Made by a program: the position numbers and the translations under genes
Notes under the pieces: model-generated
Seen by the model: the letters and a program-made list of their open reading frames with translations, nothing else
The model's database searches: none
Told to the model about the DNA's origin: nothing
Assembly (NCBI RefSeq): GCF_929443795.1
Contig: NC_064896.1
Span: forward strand, 9,240,746 to 9,304,745
Reading direction: 5' to 3'
Origin: Astur gentilis
Lineage: Eukaryota > Chordata > Aves > Accipitriformes > Accipitridae
Length of the DNA: 64,000 nt
Part shown: one piece after another, positions 12,578 through 24,605 of the stretch
Numbering within the stretch: position 1 is the stretch's first letter
Layout: each line of letters begins with the position of its first letter

Positions 12578-14272
12578 CTACAAGAGACAAAAGGAATTCA
12601 ACTGCCCACACTCAGAGCAACCGTGCTACTATTTGTTACAAAACTCTACCAGAGTCAAGAAGTTACACAAGACAAATAGCATAATGGTTCTTAAGCAGAA
12701 GAGTTGCATCCTGAAACCAAAGGTTCACAAAAGTACTCAAGAATTTAAGATACCAACTGGTTTGACTACACTGAGACAGTTTAGAAGACTTAAAAAGCAT
12801 GTAAACTACCAAGAAGGAAGTGCACAGTATCCGAGCAGATTAATTCTGCTTTCACTTTTCTGTGTGTAGAAAGAAAAGTATACAGCATTATTGATATACT
12901 GACAAAATTAACAATGGATCCACATTTTTTTGGGAATTTCTGTTGCTGAGAGTATTTTTCAAAACTCCAATACAATGAGCATTCTCTCAGAGCTTTGAGT
13001 AGTTGATCAAAAGAGAAAAAAAATTCTAAGTGTGCTCTAGTACTGCAGTTTCTTAACATTACCTTTAGCATACAGAGCTGGAATAGTATGACCAACTGAG
13101 ATTTAAGGTAGGATCATTGCTTTCCTGAAGTTTAGGAATGACATTTAAGTGCATACCGAAGATACAATTACAAGGTGATTCAAATAGAAATTTTTTTTTA
13201 ATGTGACAGAACTCGTTTGTAGAAACAGGAATTACCAGGTTTTAAAGTAGTGCTTTGAGTAGCTATCATCAGCTAGAACCATTCTGTATCTGACCAAAGA
13301 GCTACAAGTGAGAGCTCCAACTTGGACTGAATTTCTAGCATTTAGCTGCAAGCTAACCAGACATTTGCTGTGACAGCTTTTTAAGGTTTTGTGCTTTTTA
13401 AATGAAAAATCAAGACAGACCCACTCAATTGGCTAGACAAACCTCCTATGAAGTTGACTGAAATCTTTGTAAAGTGACAGCAGTTCAGGAAGTAGTTTAT
13501 GTTACACAAACACAAATCACATCACTTGATTTTTCCACCATCATCATCTAAGACAAGGTAACTGAAATTATGTTCTGCGAGTGCAAGATGTCATGAATGA
13601 AACAGTATCACACTGTTTACAGAACAACTTGAGAGATTACTGTCTAATTTCAACTGCTTAGATAATAAGTACACTCAAAACAAGCAACACATGATGATGG
13701 CAAATACTAGAATTTCTAATACAGGATATGCCATAAAGTGCTTGTATTTGACAGAGTGGACGGACTTGTCATTGCCTAGCCAAAAAGTCTACAATACAAT
13801 TGTACCTTCTGCTAGCAAATGCTTATTAATCCCAGTGAATCAAACGGCTTTTTACTACGTCAAATTTTCACCAGCAGAAAGCAGTCACCCTCAAGCTTCT
13901 ACAGCTGCTCGAAACAACATTAACTGACAGATACAAAAGCATAAAAAAAAATATCCATTTCCTGAAGCAGCTAAGCTAAAAATACCTTTAGATTATCTTA
14001 AGGACTTATATTTTATATTTGGGTCATACCTATACAAAATTGGATAAAAGCATGAATTACTAACAACAGTCTGCTTGTTTCTCACAAATAAAAATCAATT
14101 CTTTCCAGATAAAAGCACAATCTGAGGTTTGCAACAATATTTTCCACATTACTATTTGCAAACATGAGACAAAATATTTAATTCATCCATATGGTAAGCA
14201 CCAGATCAAGTACATTCTTATCCAACCAAAGAATAGTTTCAGGCTGGATCTATGGAAATAACTTTCCATACT

Positions 14273-14704
14273 TGTCCTGGGTTCAGCTGGGATAGAGTTA
14301 ATTTTTACAGGAACCTGGGAGGTGGGGGCATAGCCAGGGCAGCTGACCTGAACTAGCCAAGGAGCTATTCCATACCATGGGACATCATGCTCAGTATATA
14401 AATGGGGAGCGGGCCGGGGGGTGGTCTCTGTTTTCGGTGGGGGAAGTGGCGGAGCGTCGGGTCCCGGGTGGTGAGCGGTTGCACTATGCATCACTCTTTT
14501 TGTATACTTTTTCATTACTGCCGTTGTTGTTGTTGTAATCTTTTTGTGTTTGTCCCAGTAAACTGCCTTTATCTCAACCTGCGAGGTTCCAGTTTCTTTT
14601 TCCTTTTCTCTCCTCCGTTTCCTCCCCATCCCACGGGAGGGGGGCGGAGGAGTGAGCGAGCGGCTGCGTGGTCCTTTGTTACCAGCCGAGCTGAAACCAC
14701 AACA
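14273..14704 (+). repeat. 5' LTR of the provirus (432 bp)
   Basis: Starts TGTCCTGGG and ends ACCACAACA (TG..CA). TATATAAAT at 14395-14403. A C/T-rich stretch precedes a G-rich GGAGGGGGGCGGAGGAG segment near the 3' end. Confidence 0.95.
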
Positions 14705-14712
14705 GTCCTTTT

Positions 14713-14730
14713 TGGCGCCCAACGTGGGGC
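14713..14730 (+). other. Primer binding site, tRNA-Lys type
   Basis: TGGCGCCCAACGTGGGGC, 8 nt after the LTR end. This is the sequence known as a tRNA-Lys(1,2) primer site in some betaretroviruses. ERVL elements are named for a Leu primer, so the combination is worth noting. Confidence 0.75.
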
Positions 14731-14808
14731 ACGAAGGGTTGAGATAACAACAGATCTGGCCAGAGTGTGTTGAAACAAATTTGCCAAACGCATTTCTTAG
14801 ATAAATAG

Positions 14809-15120
14809 ATGTTAGTCACAATGTTGTTTCATTTGTTTACCTGGTGGCGTTTTGTAAGCTCTTATATGCCTGTAGTCGCGTATCTCATCTCTGGGAGAGT
14901 GATTGGGATTATCATTTTGCTGTACTGGGCAAGGTCGCCTTGTGAAATGATTACATCACTGGTCATGAGGTTAAGCTGGTATCTGTATGAGGCAATGATA
15001 ACATTTCCATACTTTGGGCGCCTTCTGTCGGATTTTATTAGTAATTACACCCAATCCATGGGGAAATTGGGGGGGATACCTCCCCCCGTCCATTCACCTC
15101 CCTTTTCTCCTTCCGACTAA
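14809..15120 (+). CDS. Leader ORF before gag, hydrophobic, unknown
   Basis: An uninterrupted 103-codon frame between primer site and gag. Its N-terminal half holds two hydrophobic stretches (about residues 5-27 and 32-41, the latter VIGIIILLYW), followed by a Pro-rich tail (IPPPVHSPPFSP). Any product would be expected to be membrane associated. The first ATG has a weak context; a second, four codons later, has A at -3. I do not recognise it. It could also be a gag N-terminal extension or chance. Confidence 0.4.
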   Translation: MLVTMLFHLFTWWRFVSSYMPVVAYLISGRVIGIIILLYWARSPCEMITSLVMRLSWYLYEAMITFPYFGRLLSDFISNYTQSMGKLGGIPPPVHSPPFSPSD

Positions 15121-15151
15121 TTACAACAGCTTTTGAGAATTTTGAATATCC

Positions 15152-16700
15152 TTGGGATGCGCAAGCCAGTGTGCTGTTAGTGCTATGCCTCCTGAATATG
15201 TTTCAGGTCTTCTTAAGAGCTACAAAAAGGCTCTTTCCCAGAGATCTCCCCCAAAGCTGGATACTCATGGGTGGCACGGCATGTGGGAGGATATGGGCAG
15301 GTATCTAGAGAACTTCTCACCTCCAGTGGCTTGGAAGTTCACTCCCAAACAACTACAGAACCCTCATGAAGTGACAGAATATTTGAAAGAAAAATGTTGT
15401 GGCTATCCCAGAGACATACAACTCACTACATTGTGCTGGGCCCTGGCCAGTATCTACCAAACACTGCTTGATACTAGGCAGCACCCTCAGGGGGAAAAGA
15501 GGGAAAACAGAACAACAGGCACCGTGGCTACCCCAACCCTGACAACAGACACCATGGCTGCCCCTACCCCGGTGACAGACACTTCAGCTAAACCAGAGAA
15601 CCAACCTGTGCCAGTATAAGTCGCCCCTGTACAGAAAAAGAAACACACAAAGAAATCAGTTTGCTTACTGAGAGATGAAGATGAACCAGGGTCATCGCGA
15701 GAACAGGAGGTAGAGGCAGAACCTGAAATAATTACCCGATCTCTATCCATGAGTGAGTTGCGTGACATGTGAAAAGATTTTAGCTGCCACCCAGGTGAGC
15801 ACATTGTTACCTGGCTGCTCCGATGCTGGGATAATGGGGCTAGTAGTGTGGAATTAAGGGTAAGGAAGCCAAGCAGTTGGGATCTCTGTCTAGGGAACGG
15901 GGCATCGACAAGGTGATTGGGAGAAAAACACAAGTCCTCAGCCTCTGGAGGCGACTTCTGTTAGGTGTAAAGGAAAGCTACCCCTTCAGGGATGAAGTTA
16001 CATGTCACCAAGGCAAGTGGACCACCATGGAGAGAGGTATCCAGTACCTGAGGGAATTAGCCGTGCTGGAGGTGATTTATAATGATCCAGAAAATGCGCA
16101 GTCACCCACAGATCCAGATAAAGTCCAATGCACACAACCCATGTGGTGGAAGTTTCTACGAAGTGCACCACCAACCTATGCCAACTCATCAGCAGTAATG
16201 TCCTGGAGAGAAGGCTATGGCAAACGGTGGATGAATTGGCTGTCCAACTCCGGCAATACGAAGGAAGTCTCTCTTCCTCCCTACGGGCCTGTGTCTCAGC
16301 TGTAGAGGATTTGTCCCGAGAGTTCCAGCAATTCAAAATGGATCTGTCCTCCTCCTCACCTGTACAGACCCGCATCGCAGTTATTGGGAGTAAGCGTTTC
16401 TCTGCCCAAGAGAGAGGAGAGAGAAAGTACACTCGACGGGCTAACCTGTGGTTTTACCTGCGTGACCATGGAGAGGACATGAGGAAGTGGGATGGAAAAC
16501 CTACCTCAGTCTTAGATGCACGGGTACAGGAGTTGCAAGAAAAAGCAACCAGAAAAGAGAATTCTTCTTGGAAAACTGCTGGTCCATTCTCCCCGTGAGC
16601 AGTCCCCCAGATGCCGTAGATGGGCTGATCTCATTTCTGATCCCCTTGAAGGGACTTCCGATTCACGTGTGCAGAAAGTGAGTAACGGATATTCTAACCA
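15152..16700 (+). pseudogene. gag remnant of the provirus
   Basis: Gag-like sequence spread over three frames. The first segment (open to the TAA at 15617-15619) begins with no clear ATG; its first in-frame ATG starts MPPEYVSG. In that frame a TGA follows at 15770-15772. Later segments continue at 15877-16305 and 16128-16598 in other frames. Position between leader and protease is the main reason for the call; I see no intact CCHC zinc knuckle. At least two stops and two frameshifts. Confidence 0.6.
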
Positions 16701-16728
16701 GGATTAGAGGGGCCCTGCCTCCAGCCAG

Positions 16729-17223
16729 GTGGAGGAGAGGGACAACCGAGTCTACTGGACAGTGTGGATTCGATGGCCTGGCACATCAGACCCACAGGAA
16801 TATAAGGCTCTAGTGGACACTGGTGCACAATGTACCCTAATGCCATCAAGTTATAAAGGGGCAGAACCCATCTGTATCTCTGGTGTGACAGGGGGATCCC
16901 AAGAGCTAACCGTATTGGAAGCTGAAATGAGTCTAACCGGGAATGAGTGGCATGAACACCCCATCGCGACTGGCCCAGAGGCCCCATGCATCCTTGGTAT
17001 AGACTATCTCAGGAGGGGGTATTTCAAGGACCCAAAAGGGTACCGTTGGGCCTTTGGTATAGCTGCATTGGAGATGGAGGAGATTGAACAGCTGTCTACC
17101 CTGCCAGGTCTCTCTCAAGACCCTTCGGTTGTGGGGTTGCTGAAGGTTGAAGAACAACAGGTGCCAATTGCTACCACGACGGCGCACCGGCAACAATATC
17201 GCACCAACCGCGAGATTCCCTGA
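16729..17223 (+). pseudogene. Retroviral aspartic protease region
   Basis: A frame containing LVDTGAQCTLMPS, the retropepsin active-site motif (D-T-G), and a later LGIDYLR segment. The frame ends at TGA 17221-17223, and reverse transcriptase follows in another frame, so the ancestral read-through is broken. Confidence 0.85.
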
Positions 17224-17249
17224 TCCCCATCCATAAGCTGATTTGCCAA

Positions 17250-19082
17250 TTGGAGAGCCAAGGAGTGATCAGCAAGACTCACTCACCCTTTAATAGTCCC
17301 ATATGGCCCGTGCAGAAATCTAATGGGGAATGGCGACTAACAGTAGATTATCGTGGGCTGAATGAAGTCACGCCACCGCTGAGCGCTGCTGTGCCAGGTA
17401 TGTTAGAGCTTCAGTATGAACTGGAATCAAAGGCAGCTAAGTGGTATGCCACAATTGACATTGCTAATGCATTTCTCTCCGTTCCTTTGGCAGCGGAGTG
17501 CAGGCCTCCGTTTGCTTTCACTTGGAGGGGCGTCCAGTACACCTGGAATCGACTGCCCCAGCGGTGGAAACACAGCCCCACCATTTGTCATGGACTGATC
17601 CAGGCTGCACTAGAAAAAGGTGAAGCTCCAGAGCACCTGCAATATATTGATGACATCATCATATGGGGCAACACGGCAGAAGAAGTTTTTGAGAAAGGGA
17701 AGAAAATAATCCAAATCCTTTTGAAGGCTGGTCTTGCCAGAAAAGAAAGTAAGGTCAAGGGACCTGCGCAGGAGATCCAGTTCTTAGGAGTAAAATGGCA
17801 AGATGGGCATCGTCAGATCCCTGTGGACGTGATCAACAAAATAGCAGCTATGTCCTCACCAACTAATAAGAAGGAAACACAGGCTTTCTTAGGTGTTGTG
17901 GGTTTTTGGAGAATGCATATTCCAAATTACAGTCAAATTGTAAGTCCTCTCTACCAAGTTACTCGGAAGAAGAACCATTTTAAATGGGGGCCTGAGCAAT
18001 GACAAGCCTTAGAACAGATTAAGCAGGAGATTGTTCACGCAGTAGCTCTTGGGCCAGTCCGGACAGGACAAGATATTGAAAATATGCTCTACACTGCAGC
18101 TGGGGAGAATGGCCCTACCTGGAGCCTCTGGCAGAAAGCACCTGGGGAGACCCATGGCCAACCTCTGGGGTTTTGGAGTCGGGGATATCGAGGATCCGAG
18201 GCTCGCTATACTCCAACTGAAAAAGAGATCTTGGCATCATATGAAGGAGTTCGAGCCGCCTCAGAAGTGGTTGGTACTGAAACACAGCTCTTCTTAGCAC
18301 CCCGACTGCCAGTGCTGGGCTGGATGTTCAAAGGGAAAGTTTCCTCTACGCATCACACAACTGACGCCACGTGGAGTAAGTGGATCTCACTGATCACACA
18401 GCGAGCTCGCATAGGAAACCCCAGTCGCCCAGGAATGTTACAAGTGATCACGGACTGGCCAGAAGGCAAAGATTTTGGAATGTCGCCAGAGAAAGAGGTG
18501 ACACAGGCTGAAGAAGCCCCGCTGTATAATAAACTGCCAGAAAATGAGAGGCAATATGCCCTGTTCACTGATGGGTCCTGTCGCATTGTGGGAAAACATC
18601 GAAGGTGGAAGGCTGCTGTATGAAGTCCTACACGACTACTCGCAGAAACTGCTGAAGGAGAAGGTGAATCAAGTCAGTTTGCAGAGGTGAAAGCCATCCA
18701 GCTAGCGTTAGACATTGCTGAAAGAGAAAAGTGGCCAGTGCTCTATCTCTATACTGACTCACGGATGGTGGCAAATGCCCTATGGGGGTGGCTACAGCAA
18801 TGGAAGAAGGGCAATTGGCAGCGCAGAGGTAAACCCATCTGGGCTGCCGCACTGTGGCAAGATATCACTGTTCGGATAGAGAAGCTAGTGGTAAAAGTAC
18901 ATCACGTAGATGCTCATGTACCCCAGAGTTGGGCCACTGAAGAACATCAAAACAACCAGCAGGCAGATCAGGCCGCCAAGATTGAAGTGTCTCAGGTGGA
19001 CCTGGACTGGCAACATAAGGGTGAGCTATTTATGGCTCAGTGGGCCCACCTCAGGCCATCAGGGAAGAGATGCAACATATAG
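17250..19082 (+). pseudogene. Reverse transcriptase and RNase H region
   Basis: One frame with in-frame stops. Reverse transcriptase motifs seen: WRLTVDYRGLN, ATIDIANAF and the catalytic YIDDIIIWG, then QFLGVKW and FLGVVGFWR. RNase H motifs: LFTDGSC, YTDSRMVANALWG and a late HVDAHV. Stops at 18000-18002 (TGA) and 18621-18623 (TGA) interrupt it, and TAG at 19080-19082 ends this frame just where integrase continues in another. It cannot make an active enzyme. Confidence 0.9.
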
Positions 19083-19890
19083 ATGGGCTTGAGATCGAGG
19101 GGTGGACTTGACCATGGACACTATCACACAGGTCATCCATGAATGTGAAACATGTGCTGCAATTAAGCAAGCCAAGCAGCAAAAAGCCCTGTCACATGGA
19201 GGGCGATGGCTGAAATATAAACAGTGGGAGGCCTGGCAGATTGACTATATCACACTCCCATGAACCCGCCAAGGCAAGTGCCATGTGCTTACAATGGTGG
19301 AAGCAACCCCTGGATGGCTGGAAACATACCCTGTGCCCCATGCCACTGCCCAGAACACTATCCTGGGCCTTGAAGAGAAAATTTTATGGCAACACGGCAC
19401 CCCAGAAAGAATCGAGTCGGACAACGGGACTCACTTCCGAAACAACCTCGTAGACACCTGGGCCAAAGAACATGGCATTGAGTGGGTATATCACATTCCT
19501 TATCACACACCGGCCTCCGGAAAAATTGAACGATACAATGGACTGCTGAAAACTACATTGAGAGCGATGGGGGGTGGAACTTTCAAGCATTGGGATACAC
19601 ATTTAACAAAAGCCACCTGGTTAGTTAATACTAGAGGATCTGCCAATCGGGCTGGCCCCGCCCAACCAAGACTTCCACATACTGTAGAAGGGGATAAAGT
19701 CCCTGTAGTGCACATGAGGAGTATGTTAGGAAAGAGAGTCTGGGTTAGTCCTCCCTCAAGCAGAGGCAAACCCATTCAAGGGGTTGTTTTTGCTCAAGGA
19801 CCTGGGCACACCTGGTAGGTGATGCAGAAGGGCAGGGAGGTTCGATGTGTACCTCAGGGAGATTTGATTTTGGGAGAGAATAGCCAGTGA
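19083..19890 (+). pseudogene. Integrase region
   Basis: The frame shifts by one relative to RNase H. Features: a zinc-binding part with IHECETCAAIK, then the core with WQIDYITLP, SDNGTHF and HTPASGKIERYNG, matching the D,D-35-E pattern. In-frame stops at 19090-19092, 19261-19263 and 19816-19818; the natural end appears to be TGA 19888-19890. Confidence 0.88.
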
Positions 19891-20402
19891 ATTTGGCTGT
19901 ATGATATTCAACTGCTAAATAACCTGCCAATGCATGTCATTGTATCTATAGTGTCTATATGCCATATCAAGGGTATTATTGTGAGAATTATCCAAATGAC
20001 TGCAGGATGGACTTTTGAAACTGAGCCAAGTACAACAGCGATAGAACTTGAACTGGCACCCAGCAATTTCCTCAAGATCAACATCTTTGACCTGCAGACC
20101 AAGGGCATGAGTTGCACCAAATGTACTAGCCACAAGTTCCAGAGGCAGCGTACAACAACCCAAGATCTCACACCATCTCTCTGTTATCCTGAAGAACTGT
20201 TACAACAGATAGAGCCCCAAAATTGATGGACACATTAGAGGGATAGCCCATAGGCTAAAGGAACACCATGTGTGTGTCTGTGTGAGGTCAGGGGGTGGAG
20301 TCCATATACTTATATATAAGACAAGGAAAGTAGTAGTGGTTGATTGGGGAAAAAAAAAAGATCTGGGCATGATGTAGATGGTATAGAATAAGGGGTAGAT
20401 AA
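19891..20402 (+). other. Post-pol segment of the provirus
   Basis: About 0.5 kb between pol and the 3' LTR. A 98-codon open frame (19930-20226) has no family I recognise and no envelope features. A purine run (20347-20360) may be a polypurine tract but lies about 40 bp from the LTR, further than usual. Confidence 0.5.
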
Positions 20403-20834
20403 TGTCCTGGGTTCAGCTGGGATAGAGTTAATTTTAACAGGAACCTGGGAGGTGGGGGCATAGCCGGGGCAGCTGACCTGGACTAGCCAAGGAGCTATTC
20501 CATACCATGGGACATCATGCTCAGTATATAAATGGGGAGCGGGCTGGGGGGTGGTCTCTGTTTTCAGTGGGGGAAGTGGCGGAGCGTCGGGTCCCGGGTG
20601 GTGAGCAGTTGCACTGTGCATCACTCTTTTTGTATACTTTTTCATTAGTGCCGTTGTTGTTGTTGTAATCTTTTTGTGTTTGTCCCAGTAAACTGCCTTT
20701 ATCTCAACCTTCGAGGTTCCAGTTTCTTTTTCTTTTTCTCTCCTCCGTCTCCTCCCCATCCCACCGGAGGGGGGCGGAGGAGTGAGCGAGTGGCTGCGTG
20801 GTCCTTTGTTACCGGCCGAGCTGAAACCACAACA
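20403..20834 (+). repeat. 3' LTR of the provirus (432 bp)
   Basis: Same ends and length as the 5' LTR, gap-free alignment, about 14 substitutions by eye. TATATAAAT at 20525-20533. Followed by ATACT, the target duplication. Confidence 0.95.
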
Positions 20835-21712
20835 ATACTTCTCTCCTACAAGAGTCTAATTGCTGTTAAAGTTGGCAATTCTCTGTAACCTCAGGACAAT
20901 ATGATATGAAATAGAAGACATTTGGGAGTGCATGTTTGCTACAGTTAATTTAAGTCACATTCCTTTTCTTTGTATCACCCTCTTCAACTACTTCAACATC
21001 CTTATTTTCAGGTCAGTTACGTTAGCCATATATTTACCATCCAATTCATATCAAATAGGAAGAGGAATATTTTGGGGAGTAGAACTGTTTCAAATAATAC
21101 ACCAGCAAACCAGCAACACTATCCCAGTCAGTTAATTCAGTATTTTGACAAGTTAGAGCTAACATTTACTGTTCAGCATCTCCTGAGCCAAACTTTTACT
21201 CCCTCAGGTAAAGATTGAGGTTTTTGTCTGAAACTGTGTTCATAGCAGGAGAAAGTGTTAGGTACTTGAAACTTCCATCCTTTCCACAAACACTTTTAGA
21301 AGTTACTCCATTGCTGAGGACTTGGCTTTTCCTACTTGGGAGTCTGTCACTCCCCAATATGTAATATGCTTTGATGTGTTTATAAATAATCTTAAACTGC
21401 TTACTGGAGAAAAGTATTTCCTGTCCTCTCAAAACTTATTGTATGTTTCTGTACTTGAAGATCAGTAGACTTTAAAGATCGTAGTAATATCTTATAAATG
21501 GCAAGAATGAAAAACTATTGTATTCTCAAACGGTCATGGGAAAAAGTATTAGAATGCTACCAAAAAGTACTATGAGAGAAAGCTTTAATCCAAATATTAA
21601 CATACGAGTGTTTTTGGAACTGGCCAGATCAGTTATGAATTGGTCATACATTCATTTCACAATTCAAGTCCTATGTAGAAGATTGCAGGGAATTAGAAAA
21701 CTAGTTACTCAC

Positions 21713-21777
21713 TGTTTCTTTTCATTCATCTCCCACGCTTCAAGTATTCGTTCTATTAATTGGCACTTAAGGAAGAG
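21713..21777 (-). CDS. PPP6R3: PPP6R3 exon 11, residues 427-447
   Basis: A short 65-nt exon encoding LFLKCQLIERILEAWEMNEK then K and the first two bases of a glutamine codon. Acceptor ctgataG, donor CA|GTGAGT (phase 2). It lies about 0.9 kb beyond the ERV 3' LTR. Confidence 0.96.
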
Positions 21778-22304
21778 CTATCAGAAAAGCAAAATATGCT
21801 TAGTAGCAGTAAAGTAGAACACTATTATACATTTTACAGGTCATTTTAACAAATACTAATGTCTTACAAGACACCTAATTTCTGGTTGAGGATAAATACT
21901 TTCATTAAGGGTTTAAAGTTCAGAAGCAGCAGTCAGACCCCAACCACAAGCCTAAAAGCTAAACCTACATTAATTCTACTTCTCTTTATAGCTGCAGAGT
22001 TGTAGTAGCATAAAGCTATTAAAATAGCAATTTTAATTCTTAAAAGTAAGAGGAACTTTTCTTTCAAGGAAAATAAATACTTGCAGCTCTGTACACATGC
22101 TCACTTCAGGGCAGCAAAAGATCTACTCTATGGCACTTTCAGGTTTAACACCCTGAACTGACATTTTAAGAAAACACAGGTAAATATTCCTGTTCATTCC
22201 ACACATAAATAAAGTAAAACTGGGGTATGTTTTGTTTAAAAGTAACTGCTACAATAGGCTGGAGACAGAAAAATTCAAGAGATTCCCAAAACCCCACAAC
22301 TTAC
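21778..22304 (-). other. PPP6R3: PPP6R3 intron 10
   Basis: 527 bp, AT-rich; nothing else seen. Confidence 0.9.
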
Positions 22305-22454
22305 ATGTTTCAGTAAGAGATTGTCCCCAGTGGAATCCTGATCTGTAATTGTGCCATTTTCTGGGCTTTCAAGAGGACTTGCAAGAATCAATGCAATACA
22401 GATTTCTACTTGAGTATGCAAGAAGTTATTCCATGTATACTTAAAGAACATGTC
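22305..22454 (-). CDS. PPP6R3: PPP6R3 exon 10, residues 377-426
   Basis: 50 codons: DMFFKYTWNNFLHTQVEICI, then ALILASPLESPENG and TITDQDSTGDNLLLKH. Acceptor gtttttcAG, donor CAT|GTAAGT. Symmetric phase 0. Confidence 0.98.
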
Positions 22455-24452
22455 CTGAAAAACAAATTCAACAAGGTTTACACAAACCAAGGTCTTTTCG
22501 TTAAATGTAACCAACAGTCTGAACCCAGCAAGTCCTTTGAATGACTACACTGGAACAAATTCTTTAAGTTTTAAAGTATCATGCAAGAGAAAATTTGTGA
22601 CCTACAAAAAAGTTAATCCTTGTGCTTGCTGTTATCTGAACACAAGGACTATCATACCGAATCAGAACAAAAACTCAACTGTAAGTGGATTTATCCTGGG
22701 GGTAACCAATAATACACTTTCAGAGAACAAAGACAGGAAGGAGTGACACTCCCCACTTATATTCTTTCTGCTAGCTGCAGCCCAGAAGGTCCCAGAGTCA
22801 GAAGTGTTATTTATGACTGCAGTAGCCCTTGACAGCTTGCTTTGAGTACACTTAAACTTCTAGCATCTACCATACCGTTTATTATGTGCTCCTCACTTCA
22901 GTGAGATTCCTTACAAAATCATATCTACCCGTTTTGAACCTGCCATCTAATTTTATTCTTCTATTACAGAAAGCTACCTCAGATAATCTAGATGCAGTTT
23001 AAGATTATTAAACACCTTACACAAGACAGAAATACTGAGGTTGAGATACAATAAACAGTGCTCATTGAGTCATGTTCCTGATTCTCCACATTATTCCTCA
23101 TAAACATAGGAAATATTTTTTCAAGCTTTATGTCCAGCTATTTTAGACTACTTCTAACTGCAAAAGTCAAATAATTGCTGTCACTGGTAAAGTAAAATTA
23201 ATTATGGAAATATGTGCAGTGACTAGAACAGTATTAAACAATTTAAGTCTCATTCAAAATACAGCTGAAGATCTCCAACTTTCCTTCAGTCCTCCTAAAC
23301 TAGTGACATCATCCCATAAAGATATGCTACTGGAACTAGACAATTACTCTTCCTAACAGTCAAGTCTGCACAGAAAAGCATGTACTGTTTCAGCAAACAG
23401 CATGAAGCACCAAGAAGTTTATATGGCGATAATGACTTTTTTTATCCTTATGCAAAACCTGCAACAGAAAAGCATGTTCAAACCTCACTGAATTTAGTTT
23501 ACAAAATAATCTACTTATAAGAACATGCACATGTTCATAGCACGTACATTCCCTTAGACAACGCATCTAGGAAAAACTTCAGTTACAGTGAAGTTCACTG
23601 TTTGTATACAAGTTAACACCTGTCTGCAAACCCAAGTTTTGCAGAGAAATTGAGACGAAAACATTGCAGCCACAGCTGTATTAAGGAAAAAGGGATTTTA
23701 GACTAAATCAATTCAGGGCAGAGAAAAATATTTACATTTTAAGTTTGCAACTGCCTGCTTAGAAGCAGAAGTTTACATATTGTTTTCAGAAACTGTAATA
23801 TAAGTTCTAGCATGTTTTGCTAGTTATTTTTTAACTGATTCCACCATTTAAACTTTTTGGTCAACCTAAACACAAAGAACATGTCTTGCTGTAGTTGAAT
23901 TATGAGATAGGAAGCACTAAAAGTACACATTCCACATTAGCAAAAAGCAGTGAGTTAACTGACTGAAAGTTTGCTGTACAACATCTTGCTTTCAGAGGTT
24001 TGAAGGCATGTGAGCTACCAAGAATAACTGTCTCTTTATAGGACAGTGCTGAGATATCATTTGGTGTGACATATATTGTTAAGAGAGGAAAAGGTGTTTT
24101 GAGGGAACAACTTTAGAAAAGAATGAAAACAGCAGGGAAGCCTTGAACATGGCTGAAAACTTGAGAACATACAGATGAAAAAATAAGCTTAAGAAAATCA
24201 CTATATATTTATGAAGGTGTAGAGAATAAGAATCATTCAAGTGATCAGAGGAAAAAGCTGAGTTCAGACAGATGAATTTAACAGTAAAATCCAATATCAA
24301 AAAAGTTCTTAAAGAGTGCAATAGAAGCCATAACACAAACAGACTGAAAAGTTAGGCTGGAACACTTACTACAAATTATCTGTAGTGACAGAAATAAGAC
24401 AAGATCTTAATAGCAATCCATAAAAATAAAGGCAGCAGCATAAAGTTCTTAC
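22455..24452 (-). other. PPP6R3: PPP6R3 intron 9
   Basis: About 2.0 kb, AT-rich; no repeat or gene recognised. Confidence 0.9.
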
Positions 24453-24605
24453 CAGTATTACTCCTATGCTGTTAAGCTCTATAAGCTCCTGATTCACACT
24501 GCTTGTATTTGTCTGCAAAAGGCTAGATATTAATCTAATCACATTTAAACGTGTGTTTCCCACAGGTGGATCCAATACACCCCAGGTTGTCTTCATGACA
24601 GTTTT
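24453..24605 (-). CDS. PPP6R3: PPP6R3 exon 9, residues 326-376
   Basis: 51 codons: KTVMKTTWGVLDPPVGNTRL, then the helical segment NVIRLISSLLQTN, ending ELNSIGVIL. Acceptor ctttttcAG, donor CTG|GTAAGA. Phase 0 at both ends. One of the most conserved SAPS blocks. Confidence 0.98.

Larger units (their letters stand above)
14273..20834 (+). mobile_element. Full-length, inactivated ERVL-like (class III) provirus
   Basis: Order: 5' LTR, primer binding site, leader ORF, gag remnant, protease, reverse transcriptase/RNase H, integrase, 3' LTR; no envelope gene recognised. It is flanked by ATACT on both sides (14268-14272 and 20835-20839), a 5-bp target duplication as in class III elements. The pol type also suits ERVL. 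The two LTRs are both 432 bp, align without gaps, and I count about 14 mismatches by eye (about 3%). All coding regions carry stops or frameshifts, so no protein is intact. It lies antisense to the host gene. Confidence 0.93.
12578..21712 (-). other. PPP6R3: PPP6R3 intron 11
   Basis: About 9.1 kb, expanded by the 6.6-kb provirus at 14273-20834. The flanks (12578-14272 and 20835-21712) are AT-rich with nothing recognised. Confidence 0.9.

Noticed and set aside
12483..12869. Plus-strand 128-codon open frame
   Set aside because: It is antisense to PPP6R3 exon 12 in its first part and intron beyond; no recognisable product.
12790..13095. Minus-strand 101-codon open frame near exon 12
   Set aside because: On the gene's strand but without conserved sequence or suitable splice sites; exon 11 to exon 12 already joins in phase.
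14183..14722. Minus-strand 179-codon open frame, and similar ones at 3520-3777 and 20310-20759
   Set aside because: All three are the antisense of the same LTR, so they recur with the repeat rather than being a gene.
15152..15160. An N-myristoylation-like MGCAS start for gag
   Set aside because: The apparent first residue is a TTG codon, not ATG; the first real ATG in that frame is further in, so there is no such signal.
19930..20226. Open frame after integrase considered as envelope or dUTPase
   Set aside because: No signal peptide, membrane segment or dUTPase motif seen; left as unidentified.
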